Below are positions 33,393 through 42,800 of a stretch of 64,000 bases of DNA, piece by piece (positions within the stretch are counted from its first letter, which is position 1; each line of letters opens with the position of its first letter). The notes beneath the pieces are model-generated. The model saw only the letters and a list, made by a program, of their open reading frames with translations. It searched no databases and was not told the DNA's origin. Position numbers and translations under genes: made by a program. The stretch spans positions 1-64,000 of the forward strand of contig CAIZHQ010000001.1 in NCBI GenBank assembly GCA_903932865.1. The letters run 5' to 3'. The DNA comes from an uncultured Burkholderiales bacterium (GTDB taxonomy: Bacteria; Pseudomonadota; Gammaproteobacteria; Burkholderiales; Burkholderiaceae_C).

Positions 33393-35555
33393 TCAGAACC
33401 GGCGCTGCGCCTCCAGCCCCAACATGAGCTTGCGGCCCGCACCCGGCTCAAAGAAGCGGCCGTTGCCATCGTTCACGATCACCGAGCCCGCATGCTTTTG
33501 ATCGGTCAGGTTGTCGACTCGAATGAACTCGCGCAACGTCCAGTCGCCCCGCTCTTGCTTGAACTGCACAACCAGGTTGAACAAGGTGTGAGCCGCCGCC
33601 GAGTCGGTGTTCAGGTCGTTGACCATCACACGCCCCAGATGCCGCGCCTCCAGCGTCACCCTGCTGCCCGCCCAGCCCGTGTCCCAAGCCACTTGCGCAA
33701 ACAACTGGTGCTGGGGCAGGCCCGGAATCTGGTGGCCCGCAAGCACTTGCACCTGCGGGGTGGCATTGGGACAGCCCGCTGTGGTGCAGGTCATGAAGGC
33801 GTCTTGGTAGTTGGCCCGCATCCAGGTGTAGGCCGTGGTAAGCGTAACGGGGCCGCCGCGCCACTCTCCCGCCAACTCCAGGCCCTGGCGCAGGGTGCGC
33901 CCCGCGTTTTGGAAGGTGGTGCGCCCGCCGGTGTTGTTTTGCACCACGATCTCGTCGTCGGTGCGGATGTCAAAGGCGGTCGCGCTCCAACGCAATGTGT
34001 CGGCGCGGCCACGCAGTCCCAGCTCGGCGCTGGTGCTGCGGGCGGCATTGAGTTCGGTGTTGAAGCCCGACACCCCGCCGCTGCGGTAGGCCACTTCATT
34101 GAGGGTGGGGATTTCATAACCTTTGCCAATGCTCGCGAAGGCTTGCAATGACGGGTCGATCTGCCAACGGGCGCCCAGAACGGGCAAGGTGGATTGGTAG
34201 TCCTTGCGGCCGCTGTCATCCCGGTTGGAGCCGACGATGTAACCGTCGACGGATTCGTAGTCGGTGCGGGTCTGGCGCATGCCACCCATGAGCGTGAGGC
34301 TGGGTGTGCGCCACTCGGCTTGCACGTATGGGTCCAGCGTTTGGGCTTTGTTGAGCTCGTCGCGGCGCAGCTTGCCTTGCACGCCTATGGTGGTGCCGAT
34401 GAAGTTTTCATAGCCTTTTCGGCTGTCGGTTTGGCGGTCAGAGGCCACTCCAGCGCTCAGCGACAAACGGCCGCCTTGCCAGTCGCTCTCGCGCCGCCAG
34501 CGGGCATTCCAACCCCAGTAGTCGCGGTCCAGATCGATCACGCCGCCTGAGCTGCCTGCGGGCACTTGCGCGCCGGTGGTGATGGATTGAAACTGCACCA
34601 CCTGGCGCTGGCCGCCGTAGCCCATCAGCTCCAGTTTGTGACCACCGCCCAGCGCTTGCTCGAAGGCCAAACCCCATTGGGTTTGAGCCACCGTTTTGCG
34701 GGTATTGAAGCTGAGCGCTCCAGCATTGGTTTGGTCTGGATTGGCGTCGAACTCGGCTCGGCTGAGGCCTTGCGGGTCAAGTGCCGAGCTGCTGTGTCGG
34801 TTGAAAACCAGCACGGTGCGGCCACCTTCGTGCCGTCGCGAGAGTTTCAAATTGGCCGTGCTGCGTTTAGCAGACGATTGGGGCCGCGTGCCGTCTGTGT
34901 CAAAACGGCTCAGGTCCACGGCGTAGGACCAGCCAGGCGCTTGCGCCGTGCCGGTTTGGCCCGTGGCCTGGGTGGACAAGCGCCACAGACCGTCCGAGCC
35001 TGCCACCAGCCCGGTGCGCCACTGCGCAGGCCGTTGGCCGTCTTCGGTGTACAGCAGCAAGGCCCCACCGGACGATGCGCCATAGAGCGCTGCCATGGGG
35101 CCGCGCACCACCTCCACCCGGTCGGCACTGCCCAGCGGGAAATTGGCCGCCTGGCCAGAACCATCGGGCGCACTGGCGGGGATGCCGTCCACAAACAAAC
35201 GCACGCCGCGCACCCCAAAAGTGGCACGGGCCCCATAGCCGCGCACCGAGATTTGCAGGTCTTGCGCATAGTTTTGGCGGTTGCGGACCACCAAGCCCGG
35301 CACACCGGCCAAGCCCTCTGATAAATTGATCTGGGCCTGCCCATCGCGCAACGCATCGCCATCGACCACATCGATGGACGATGCGCCGCGCCACAACCCA
35401 CCCCCAGACCGTTCGCCCGTCACCACCACAGGTGACAGTGCACCCGGGTCTGACTTGGCTTGCGCCAAAGGATCCTGCGCATGGGCGCCCCATGCGCAAC
35501 ACAAGGCAATAGTCAACGCCAACGGTTGGCGGGCAAAACGGGTGGCATCGTTCAC
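33393..35555 (-). CDS. TonB-dependent outer-membrane receptor
   Basis: This 720-residue outer-membrane gated channel has a signal peptide ending GAHAQ, a TonB-box-like stretch (LSPVVVTGER), a plug domain with RNRQNYAQDLQISVRGYGAR and GVRLFVDGIP, and a 22-strand-type barrel ending in the C-terminal aromatic pattern LEAQRRF. A pair of cysteines (TCTTAGCPN) sits in a predicted extracellular loop near residues 628-634. It would draw energy from the TonB-ExbBD genes 26 kb away. Nothing beside it reveals the ligand. The upstream 267 bases contain no recognisable Fur box or cobalamin riboswitch. Confidence 0.92.
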   Translation of the reverse strand: MNDATRFARQPLALTIALCCAWGAHAQDPLAQAKSDPGALSPVVVTGERSGGGLWRGASSIDVVDGDALRDGQAQINLSEGLAGVPGLVVRNRQNYAQDLQISVRGYGARATFGVRGVRLFVDGIPASAPDGSGQAANFPLGSADRVEVVRGPMAALYGASSGGALLLYTEDGQRPAQWRTGLVAGSDGLWRLSTQATGQTGTAQAPGWSYAVDLSRFDTDGTRPQSSAKRSTANLKLSRRHEGGRTVLVFNRHSSSALDPQGLSRAEFDANPDQTNAGALSFNTRKTVAQTQWGLAFEQALGGGHKLELMGYGGQRQVVQFQSITTGAQVPAGSSGGVIDLDRDYWGWNARWRRESDWQGGRLSLSAGVASDRQTDSRKGYENFIGTTIGVQGKLRRDELNKAQTLDPYVQAEWRTPSLTLMGGMRQTRTDYESVDGYIVGSNRDDSGRKDYQSTLPVLGARWQIDPSLQAFASIGKGYEIPTLNEVAYRSGGVSGFNTELNAARSTSAELGLRGRADTLRWSATAFDIRTDDEIVVQNNTGGRTTFQNAGRTLRQGLELAGEWRGGPVTLTTAYTWMRANYQDAFMTCTTAGCPNATPQVQVLAGHQIPGLPQHQLFAQVAWDTGWAGSRVTLEARHLGRVMVNDLNTDSAAAHTLFNLVVQFKQERGDWTLREFIRVDNLTDQKHAGSVIVNDGNGRFFEPGAGRKLMLGLEAQRRF

Positions 35556-35822
35556 GGACAGGACTTTCTGAATAGGGCGTCAAAAAAAGCTACGGCATGA
35601 GGGCCAAGGCACTCTGGATGATTTTTATCCAAGCCCTTCGCACAGCTGGACACTTAGACGACAGCTGACCGCCAGCATGGTCTGACGACGATCCAAAGTG
35701 GAGAGACCACATCAGGATCTTCTCGTTTTTCAGATGGCATGGGTCCCCATGGAAAGTTCACTTGAGCAACAGGTCCAAACCTTTTTCTGAACAATCCACC
35801 CACTTTGTACCTTCACCCGCCA

Positions 35823-36629
35823 TCAACTCCTGAATCGCTTCCTGGTCAACGCCAACGCCACCCAAAACGACACCCCCGCAAACGCCGCCAGCACCCCCAC
35901 CAGGCGCACAGGCTCTTCTGGCCAGCGGTCCAAGAACATCGGGCGCACCAAATCGACGGCCACCGACAGCGGTAACCAGTCGGCGATCACGCGCACGAAG
36001 CTGGGCAACTGCTCACGTGGAAAAAAGATGCCCGAGAGGAACATCATGGGCGTGAGGAACAGGGTGAAGTAGTAGGTGAAAAAGTCGTAGCCCTTGGCCA
36101 GCGCATTGAAGATCAAGGCCATGCAGCTGAAGGTGATGCCCACGCCGAGCAGCACGGGCCAGGCGACCAGCAGCTTCCAGCTGTGGCTGATGCCCAGAGC
36201 GAGCATCACCAGCAGGATGGCCGTGACGCTGAACAGCGCCTTGAACGCCGCCCAGAGCATTTCGGCCAATACCACGTCATCCAGCCGCACCGGGGCGTTC
36301 ATGATGCCGTCCCAGGTTTTTTGCACATGCATGCGCGAGAACGCCGAGTACAGCGCCTCAAAGGTGGCCGCGTTCATGGCGCTCATGCAGATGCTGCCGC
36401 TGGCCAAAAACAAAATGTAAGGCACCTTTTCGCCGCCCATCTCGACCTGCCCGATGAGCGCGCCCATGCCGTAACCAAAAGCCACCAGCCACATGAGGGG
36501 TTCGGCGATGTTGCCCACCAAGCTGGGGATGGCGAGTTTTTTCCAGACCAGCCAATTGCGCAAAAACACGGGCCACCAGCGCATGGACAGGCGGGGCGCG
36601 ACCCAAATGTTGTTTTGAATTTGACTCAT
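35823..36629 (-). CDS. ABC-2 type permease, NodJ-like
   Basis: This is the membrane subunit of an exporter, 268 residues with six hydrophobic helices. The family phrases GNIAEPLMWLVAFGYGMG, TFEALYSAFSRMHVQKTWDGIMNAP and FLSGIFFPREQLP mark the NodJ/ABC-2 group. It begins two bases after the stop of the NodI-like ATPase gene and must be co-translated with it. Homologues outside rhizobia are common in betaproteobacteria, where the substrate is generally not known. Confidence 0.9.
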   Translation of the reverse strand: MSQIQNNIWVAPRLSMRWWPVFLRNWLVWKKLAIPSLVGNIAEPLMWLVAFGYGMGALIGQVEMGGEKVPYILFLASGSICMSAMNAATFEALYSAFSRMHVQKTWDGIMNAPVRLDDVVLAEMLWAAFKALFSVTAILLVMLALGISHSWKLLVAWPVLLGVGITFSCMALIFNALAKGYDFFTYYFTLFLTPMMFLSGIFFPREQLPSFVRVIADWLPLSVAVDLVRPMFLDRWPEEPVRLVGVLAAFAGVSFWVALALTRKRFRS

Positions 36630-36631
36630 GA

Positions 36632-37561
36632 TCAGCCCTCTTCCCGAATCTGGCGTCCGGTCAACTTCAAGAACAGGTCTTCCAAATTAGAAGGGCGGTG
36701 CAAGGTGCGCATGGCGGGCCACGCTTCCAAGGCGTGCATGAGTGCGCGGCTGTCCTGGGTATAAAAGAACACCGTCTCACCACTCACCTCGACCCGGCCA
36801 GCCAGGGCTTTCAAACCCGCTTCTTGGGACAGCGCCACGGCACCTTGACCAAACACTTCCACCACCTCGGGCTCCAAGTGCTCGGCAATCAAATCGCGGG
36901 GTTTGCCTTCGGCGATCTTGCGGCCTTGGTCCAGCACCAAAAGTCGCGAGCACAGGCGCTCGGCCTCGTCCATGAAATGGGTGGTGAGCAAGATGGATTT
37001 GCCTTCTTGCAGCAGCACCTGCAGCCGCTCCCACATCAGGTGGCGGGCCTGCGGGTCCAGGCCCGTGGTGGGTTCGTCGAGCATCAAGAGTTGCGGGTGA
37101 TTGATGAGCGCACGCGACAGGCTCAAGCGTCGCTTCATTCCGCCCGACAACTCGCCCGGTTTGGCTTTGGCCTTGTGGCTGAGGGCGCCAAACTCCAGCA
37201 GTTGCGGAATGCGTTCGCGGATCACGGCGTCGGATATGCCGAAGTACCGGCCAAACACCAGCAGGTTTTCTTCTGCGGTGAAGTCCGGGTCCAGCGTGTC
37301 CATCTGCGCGACCACGCCCAAGCGGGCCTTGATGGCCAGAGCGTCACGCGGCATTTGAAGGCCGTCAAAGTAAGCGATGCTGCCGCTGTCGGGCTCCGAC
37401 AAGCCCAAGCAGATGCGCAGCGTGGTGGTTTTGCCCGCACCGTTGGGGCCGATCACGCCCAGGCATTCGCCGGGGTTGATGTGGAAAGACAGGTCGTTGA
37501 CCACCGTGGCGTCGCCGTAGCGTTTCACCAGGTGCTCGACCGAGAGCAAGGGGTTGTTCAT
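36632..37561 (-). CDS. ABC exporter ATPase, NodI-like
   Basis: This is the nucleotide-binding subunit, 309 residues from ATG 37561, with Walker A GPNGAGKTT, the signature LSGGMKRRLSLSRAL, Walker B LLMLDEPTTGL and the switch histidine in LLTTHFMDEAERL. The LSGGMKRR wording is typical of NodI/DrrA-type exporters. A much longer frame exists upstream to 38383, but it overlaps psd in antisense and has no family similarity, so I reject it. It is divergent from psd with a 93-base gap containing a TAAAAT element (37613-37618). Confidence 0.92.
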   Translation of the reverse strand: MNNPLLSVEHLVKRYGDATVVNDLSFHINPGECLGVIGPNGAGKTTTLRICLGLSEPDSGSIAYFDGLQMPRDALAIKARLGVVAQMDTLDPDFTAEENLLVFGRYFGISDAVIRERIPQLLEFGALSHKAKAKPGELSGGMKRRLSLSRALINHPQLLMLDEPTTGLDPQARHLMWERLQVLLQEGKSILLTTHFMDEAERLCSRLLVLDQGRKIAEGKPRDLIAEHLEPEVVEVFGQGAVALSQEAGLKALAGRVEVSGETVFFYTQDSRALMHALEAWPAMRTLHRPSNLEDLFLKLTGRQIREEG

Positions 37562-37654
37562 GCCAGGATTGTGCCCGTGACCGCATATCTGGGCAGCTGT
37601 GCAGCTGACCGATAAAATCAGGGCCTTCTTGTGCACCGCGCATGCGGCCCCTTC

Positions 37655-38533
37655 ATGTCCAGTTCCAGCCCCATTTCTGACCGCCTGGCGGTCTTGCCGC
37701 AATACCTGATCCCCAAACAAGCCCTGACCGCCTTTGCCGGCTGGGTCGCGGGCAGCCAATGGGGCGCTACCACCACGGGCATCATCAACTGGTTTGTCAA
37801 GCGTTACAACGTGAACATGATGGAGGCCGCCGACCCCGACACGGCCAGCTACAAGAGCTTCAACGAATTTTTCACCCGCCCGCTCAAAGCCAGCGCTCGC
37901 CCATTGGCCAGTGCGGCGTATGTCAGCCCGGTGGATGGGGCCATCAGCCAATGCGGCCCAATTGAAGGCGACCAAGTGTTTCAGGCCAAGGGCCACAGCT
38001 ACAGCACCCGCGCCCTGGTGGGCGGCGATAAGGCGCTGGCCGCGCAGTTTCAAGATGGCGAATTTGCCACTCTGTACCTCAGCCCGCGCGACTACCACCG
38101 CATCCACATGCCTTGCGCAGGGCATTTGACGCGCATGATTTACGTGCCGGGCGACCTGTTCTCGGTCAACCCTACCACCGCACGGGGCGTGCCAGGCCTG
38201 TTTGCCCGAAACGAGCGGGTGGTGTGTGTGTTTGAGGGGGAGCACGGACCGTTCGTGATGGTGCTGGTGGGGGCGACCATCGTGGGCAGCATGGCCACCG
38301 TGTGGCACGGCGTGGTCAACCCACCGCGCCCGGGCACGGTGCGCGAATGGGCCTACGAGATGGGCCGCATCACTTTGGCGCAAGGCGAAGAGATGGGTCG
38401 CTTTTTACTCGGCTCCACGGTGGTGATGCTGTTCCCGCAAGGCGCGATGCAGTTCAGCCCCGACTGGACACCGACCCGCCCCATCGTGATGGGCGAGGCG
38501 ATGGGCTCGTTCAATTCAAGCGCGCACGCTTGA
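37655..38533 (+). CDS. psd: Phosphatidylserine decarboxylase proenzyme
   Basis: This enzyme makes phosphatidylethanolamine at the inner membrane. The 292-residue proenzyme contains PVDGAISQCG, the catalytic-region PRDYHRIHMP and the self-cleavage site LGST, where the serine becomes the pyruvoyl group; the small alpha chain then begins STVVMLFPQGAMQF. Length and order match the bacterial type I enzyme (E. coli 322). I chose ATG 37655; a GTG at 37631 in the same frame is possible. The gene is divergent from the NodI-like ATPase and converges on the Rieske oxygenase gene. Confidence 0.95.
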   Translation: MSSSSPISDRLAVLPQYLIPKQALTAFAGWVAGSQWGATTTGIINWFVKRYNVNMMEAADPDTASYKSFNEFFTRPLKASARPLASAAYVSPVDGAISQCGPIEGDQVFQAKGHSYSTRALVGGDKALAAQFQDGEFATLYLSPRDYHRIHMPCAGHLTRMIYVPGDLFSVNPTTARGVPGLFARNERVVCVFEGEHGPFVMVLVGATIVGSMATVWHGVVNPPRPGTVREWAYEMGRITLAQGEEMGRFLLGSTVVMLFPQGAMQFSPDWTPTRPIVMGEAMGSFNSSAHA

Positions 38534-38546
38534 GACCAGAGGTGGC

Positions 38547-39641
38547 TCAGGCCTGGGCTTCTTTTTGCTGCCGCACCAGCACGTAGCGGCGCATGGCCAC
38601 CGCCGGGGCATCAGCAGCGACTGAAAATTCGTACAACTCGTCGGCAGGTGTGCTGGCCAGGGCCGCCTCTTGCAGCGCCAGGCCGTCCACATCTTCCTGA
38701 AAAGCCACAAACAACTGATCGTGCATGAAGCGTGTGGTCTGCGGGTCATCTTGCGCAAAATCGCGCCCGTGCACGATGAAGTAATGCGTGCTGGTCGCGG
38801 TTTCCGGGGTGGGCATGTGGGCCGTTCGGATGCGAAACTGCGGTCGGGCGCTTTCGGGCAAATGGCAGTCGTAAAAAGTCACCGACACTTCGTGCAGACC
38901 CAGGCTGCGAAATTCGGAGCGCACAATGCGGGCCGCCTGGCCCTGTCCGGTCAGGCCGGTGGGAATGCCCCACACGGGGGGCAGCGTGGTCGGCACCACG
39001 TTGCGCAGCAAGGCAAATTGGCCATCACCGATGTCCATTTCAAACGCGGCCTTGGCATAGTCAGGCGTGCCAAAGCTTTTGGCATGCAAAAAGCTCAAAT
39101 GCGTCAAGTCCAACAGGTTTTCATGCAGGCGAACATAGTTGGCCTGCAAACTCAAATAGCCCTGTGAGCGCTCCCAGTGGGCGTCTGACATCCAGTCTTG
39201 CTGAGGCAGTTTGGACAGGTCAGCCTGTTCCGCATCACCCATCCAGATCCAGACCACCGCACCGCGCTCGTGGGTTCGATACGCCTTGATGCCCACGTTT
39301 TGGGGGCAATGGGCTTGTGAGGGCACCTCGATGCAATCGCCCTGGGTGTTAAAGCGCAGACCGTGGTAGCCGCAAACAATGGTGTCTTGTTCGAGTGTGC
39401 CAGCCGACAGCGGCATGGAGCGGTGTGGGCAGCGGTCTTCGAGCGCCACCACACGGCCGTCGCGGGTACGGTAAAACACCAAACGGCGGCCCAACAGGGT
39501 ACGGGCGAGTAACTGGCCCTTGATCTCCTCGCCAAAGGCCGCCACGTACCAGTCGTTCATGACAAAAGGTGTGCCGCGGTCAGCCAAGCGTTGAGAGGCG
39601 TTTTGCGCAGCAGCAATGACGCTGATGTGGGGGCGTGTCAT
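38547..39641 (-). CDS. Rieske non-haem iron oxygenase (VanA-like)
   Basis: This is the predicted oxygenase component of an aromatic O-demethylase/monooxygenase-type system. The 364-residue protein has a Rieske centre C71-x-H73 ... C90-xx-H93 (CPHRS and CGYHG) and a mononuclear iron site in NLLDLTHLSFLH with the D-xx-H-xxxx-H pattern. AGGAG 9 bases upstream supports ATG 39641, although VanA proteins usually start nearer the MNDWYVAAF at residue 28. No ferredoxin-reductase partner gene is present in the window, so electron supply must come from elsewhere. The substrate is not predictable. Confidence 0.88.
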   Translation of the reverse strand: MTRPHISVIAAAQNASQRLADRGTPFVMNDWYVAAFGEEIKGQLLARTLLGRRLVFYRTRDGRVVALEDRCPHRSMPLSAGTLEQDTIVCGYHGLRFNTQGDCIEVPSQAHCPQNVGIKAYRTHERGAVVWIWMGDAEQADLSKLPQQDWMSDAHWERSQGYLSLQANYVRLHENLLDLTHLSFLHAKSFGTPDYAKAAFEMDIGDGQFALLRNVVPTTLPPVWGIPTGLTGQGQAARIVRSEFRSLGLHEVSVTFYDCHLPESARPQFRIRTAHMPTPETATSTHYFIVHGRDFAQDDPQTTRFMHDQLFVAFQEDVDGLALQEAALASTPADELYEFSVAADAPAVAMRRYVLVRQQKEAQA

Positions 39642-39764
39642 GGCGTGGTCTCCTGGGGATCCTGGCGGTGCATGTCTCGCTCAAGGCGGACGGCTAAGAG
39701 TTTAGGACGCTCGCTGGGACTTGGACTGTCCCGTGAGCGCCTCCAACCATGGCAACATCTGGGG

Positions 39765-40601
39765 ATGCTGACCCCATTTGCTCACCTTTCGCGCACCCGG
39801 ATCAACCCTGAGCCTCCAGCCCAGGCCATGGTGCTGGCCGCCGGACGCGGCGAGCGCATGCGCCCTCTGACCGATCAGATCCCCAAGCCATTGCTATGCG
39901 TGCGCGGCCAGCCGCTCATGCAGTGGCCCATGCAAGCCCTGGCCCGCGGCGGCTTTGTGCGCCAGCTGGTCAACACCGCATGGCTGGGCGATCAAATCCC
40001 GGCGCATTTTGGTGACCTGCGCCACTGGCCCGGCTTGCCCGAGGTGCACATCCGCTATTCGCACGAAGGCCATGACTTTGGCCGTGCGCTGGAGACCGCT
40101 GGCGGCATCGTGCGGGCTTTGCCCAGCCTGGACGCGGTATTCTGGGTGGTGGCCGGCGACGTGTTTGCGCCCGATTTCGTGTTCAACGACCAGGACTTGC
40201 AACGCTTTGCTGCCAGCTCTGCGCTGGCCCACTTGTGGCTGGTGCCCAACCCCATGCACAACCCGGGCGGCGACTTCGGCCTGTCGGCTTCGGGCCAAGT
40301 GCTCAACCTGACCAAAGGTGCCCCTGGCTGCGCGCACACCTTCAGCACCATCGCGCTGTACAAACAAGCTTTCTTTGCCCACTGCGGCTTGCCTCCCGGC
40401 AACCCCGAGGGCGCGGCCTTGACACTGGCCCCCTTGCTGCGTGCTGCCATGGACCGTGGTGAGGTGTCTGGCGAGGTCTACGCAGGCCACTGGACCGATG
40501 TGGGCACGCCTGAGCGGCTGCAGCAGCTCAACGGGTCAGCGACAACGGTCAACCCCAGCGCACCCACCCCAAACCCTTTCCTTTCTAAAATGCGCCCATG
40601 A
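39765..40601 (+). CDS. murU: N-acetylmuramate 1-phosphate uridylyltransferase MurU-like
   Basis: This sugar-phosphate nucleotidyltransferase has the signature MVLAAGRGERMRPLTDQIPKP (nucleotide-binding loop), the metal aspartate in VVAGDVF and the sugar-binding end WTDVGTPERL. In Pseudomonas MurU makes UDP-MurNAc in a peptidoglycan-recycling bypass downstream of AmgK, and an amgK gene lies in this window at 51057. The short length favours MurU over other NTP transferases. The start is uncertain: ATG 39765 gives 278 residues, ATG 39828 would begin right at the loop and looks too short. It overlaps pepP by ATGA. Confidence 0.8.
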   Translation: MLTPFAHLSRTRINPEPPAQAMVLAAGRGERMRPLTDQIPKPLLCVRGQPLMQWPMQALARGGFVRQLVNTAWLGDQIPAHFGDLRHWPGLPEVHIRYSHEGHDFGRALETAGGIVRALPSLDAVFWVVAGDVFAPDFVFNDQDLQRFAASSALAHLWLVPNPMHNPGGDFGLSASGQVLNLTKGAPGCAHTFSTIALYKQAFFAHCGLPPGNPEGAALTLAPLLRAAMDRGEVSGEVYAGHWTDVGTPERLQQLNGSATTVNPSAPTPNPFLSKMRP

Positions 40602-41986
40602 CCAACCCATCCCTTTACAGCCAACGCCGCGCCCGCCTGGCCGCCCAACTGGGTGCTGGTGGCATCGCCATCATCCCCACCGCGCCCGAGCGCTCACGCA
40701 ACCGCGACAGCGATTACCTGTACCGGCATGACAGTTACTTTTATTATCTGACCGGTTTCACCGAACCCCATGCGAGTCTGGTGATCACGGCCGAGGGCGA
40801 TTGCACCTTGTTTTGCCAAGCCAAGGACCTGGAGCGCGAGATCTGGGACGGCATTCGCCTGGGGCCTGAGGCCGCGCCCGCCGCTTTGGGCGTGAGCCGG
40901 GCTTTACCCATCGGTGAGATGGCCGCACACATGCCCAAACTGCTCGAAAACCGCAGCACCGTTTGGTACCCCTTTGCCATTCACACCGGGTTGGAGGGTT
41001 TGGTGAACGGCTGGTTGCAGTCGGTGCGTGCGCGGGTGCGTTACGGCGCCCTGTGCCCAGAGCAACAACGCGATTTGTGCAGCCTGCTCGACGAGATGCG
41101 CCTGGTCAAAGACGCGCACGAACAAGACATCATGCGCCGCGCCAGCGCCATCAGCGCCCGCGCCCACATCCGTGCCATGCAGCGCAGCGCCAGCATGCTG
41201 CGCGCCGGACAAGAGGTACGCGAATACCATTTGGACGCCGAACTGTTGCACGAGTTCCGCCAGCACGGCTCGCAGTACCCCGCCTATGGCTCCATCGTGG
41301 CGGGCGGGGCCAATGCCTGCGTGTTGCACTACCGTGCCGACAGCGCTTTGATCAAAGACGGCGATCTGGTGTTGATCGATGCGGGCTGCGAACTCGACGG
41401 CTATGCCAGCGACATCACCCGCACCTTCCCGGCCAACGGGAAATTCTCTGGGCCGCAACGTGCCCTGTATGACCTGGTGTTGGCCTCGCAAGATGCCGCC
41501 GTGGCAGCCACCAAGGCCGGAGCCCGCTTTGTGGACCCGCACGAGGCCACCGTGGCCGTGCTGGCGCAAGGCCTGCTGGACGTGGGCTTGCTCGACAAAA
41601 ACAAGGTGGGCAACGCACAAGACGTGATCGCCAACCGCAGCTATTTCCAGTTCTACATGCACCGCACCGGCCATTGGCTGGGCATGGACGTGCACGACTG
41701 CGGCAGCTATGTTGAGCCCTCGCAGGTGGGTCAGATCAGCGAGCGCAAAGACCCGCTGAGTGGTGAGCTGATCAAAGACCGCCCCAGCCGCATCCTGCAG
41801 CCGGGGATGGTCCTGACCATCGAGCCGGGCCTGTATGTGCGCCCAGCGCCCGGTGTGCCCGAAAAGTTTCACCACATCGGCATCCGCATCGAAGACGACG
41901 CCATCGTGAGCCCCACGGGGTGTGAGCTGATCACGCGCGGCGTGCCGGTCAAGGCGGACGACATCGAAGCCTTGATGCGAGGCTGA
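40598..41986 (+). CDS. pepP: Xaa-Pro aminopeptidase P
   Basis: This is a cytosolic metallopeptidase that removes an N-terminal residue before proline. The 462-residue protein has the N-terminal creatinase-like domain (SDYLYRHDSYFYYLTGF) and the pita-bread domain with metal ligands in VLIDAGCELDGYASDITR (two Asp), the histidine in HRTGHWLGMDVHD, and glutamates in TIEPGLYV and IRIEDD. Its start overlaps the murU stop (ATGA). A TAAAAT at 40586-40591 lies just far enough upstream for a transcript beginning at or near the ATG itself. Confidence 0.95.
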   Translation: MTNPSLYSQRRARLAAQLGAGGIAIIPTAPERSRNRDSDYLYRHDSYFYYLTGFTEPHASLVITAEGDCTLFCQAKDLEREIWDGIRLGPEAAPAALGVSRALPIGEMAAHMPKLLENRSTVWYPFAIHTGLEGLVNGWLQSVRARVRYGALCPEQQRDLCSLLDEMRLVKDAHEQDIMRRASAISARAHIRAMQRSASMLRAGQEVREYHLDAELLHEFRQHGSQYPAYGSIVAGGANACVLHYRADSALIKDGDLVLIDAGCELDGYASDITRTFPANGKFSGPQRALYDLVLASQDAAVAATKAGARFVDPHEATVAVLAQGLLDVGLLDKNKVGNAQDVIANRSYFQFYMHRTGHWLGMDVHDCGSYVEPSQVGQISERKDPLSGELIKDRPSRILQPGMVLTIEPGLYVRPAPGVPEKFHHIGIRIEDDAIVSPTGCELITRGVPVKADDIEALMRG

Positions 41987-41993
41987 AGGGCCT

Positions 41994-42599
41994 ATGCAGC
42001 CGAGTTCGCTGCCCGGTTTTTCGGGCACGCTGCGCGCCATCCAGACCGGTCGGGTTCGCCCCTTGATGGTGAGCGGGCGCAAGCTGATGTCGGCCATTGG
42101 CAAAACCACCGTTTCCGGCCCCATTGAGGTCGGGGTACTGGGCCTGGCCGGTGACGAGCAGGCTGACTTGTCGGTACACGGTGGCTTGAGCAAAGCGTTA
42201 TACGCCTTGCCTTCGGAGCACCTGCCGTGGTGGCAAGTACAGCGTCAGACCCACGGGGCGACCTTGTTTGAAGAATCCTTGGCCCTGGGTTATTTGGGCG
42301 AAAACCTGAGCTTGCAAGGCTTGTTCGAACAAGACCTGTTCCTTGGCGACCGTCTCGATTTTGGTGATGTCATTTTGCGCATCACCCAGCCGCGCGAACC
42401 CTGTGGCAAATTCAACGCCGTCATGGGTTACGCCCTGGCCGCCAAAGACATGGTGCGAAGCGGGCGTTGTGGTTTTTATCTGGCGGTGGAACAAACCGGC
42501 TTGCTCCAAGCCGGGGCCACATGCCAAGTGCTGGCAGGTCCACGCTCGACCCGCGTGACCGAGGCCTTGCTGCACAAAGCCAGAAAACATTTGCGCTGA
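41994..42599 (+). CDS. MOSC domain protein (YiiM-like)
   Basis: This 201-residue protein is of the molybdenum-cofactor sulphurase C-terminal family, whose YiiM branch takes part in molybdenum-dependent reduction of N-hydroxylated compounds. It shows the diagnostic histidine in DLSVHGGLSKALYA, GENLSLQGL, and the conserved cysteine in ITQPREPCGKFN. It follows pepP by 7 bases and is probably co-transcribed with it. No molybdenum enzyme is encoded nearby. A direct repeat of TGAATCCCGG (42671-42680 and 42752-42761) lies in the gap after it. Confidence 0.85.
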   Translation: MQPSSLPGFSGTLRAIQTGRVRPLMVSGRKLMSAIGKTTVSGPIEVGVLGLAGDEQADLSVHGGLSKALYALPSEHLPWWQVQRQTHGATLFEESLALGYLGENLSLQGLFEQDLFLGDRLDFGDVILRITQPREPCGKFNAVMGYALAAKDMVRSGRCGFYLAVEQTGLLQAGATCQVLAGPRSTRVTEALLHKARKHLR

Positions 42600-42800
42600 A
42601 TCGCCGCCATTTGTGCTCAAAAGTCAAAAGCCAACTCACTTGCGAAGGACATTGCCCAGACCCAAAGGCTTGAATCCCGGGTCTACAATGAAAATACCAC
42701 CAGGCCGTCGCCTTGCGCGTTGACAAATTCCTTTCTATGCATCTTGTCTGCTGAATCCCGGTAGCCCTGACAGCACATCCCTACAACGGAGCCAAATCCC

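Noticed and set aside
35556..35822. A cobalamin riboswitch or Fur box upstream of the TonB-dependent receptor
   Set aside because: I found neither the B12-box sequence nor a GATAAT-type Fur repeat; the GGATGATTTTTATCC stretch is too imperfect.
36632..38383. A 583-codon reading of the NodI-like ATPase starting at 38383
   Set aside because: The extra N-terminal part is the antisense of psd and has no similarity to ABC proteins; the family start is at 37561.
42720..42748. TTGACA upstream of maeB as a sigma70 promoter
   Set aside because: No acceptable -10 occurs at 16-18 bases; the expected position reads CTTGTC.
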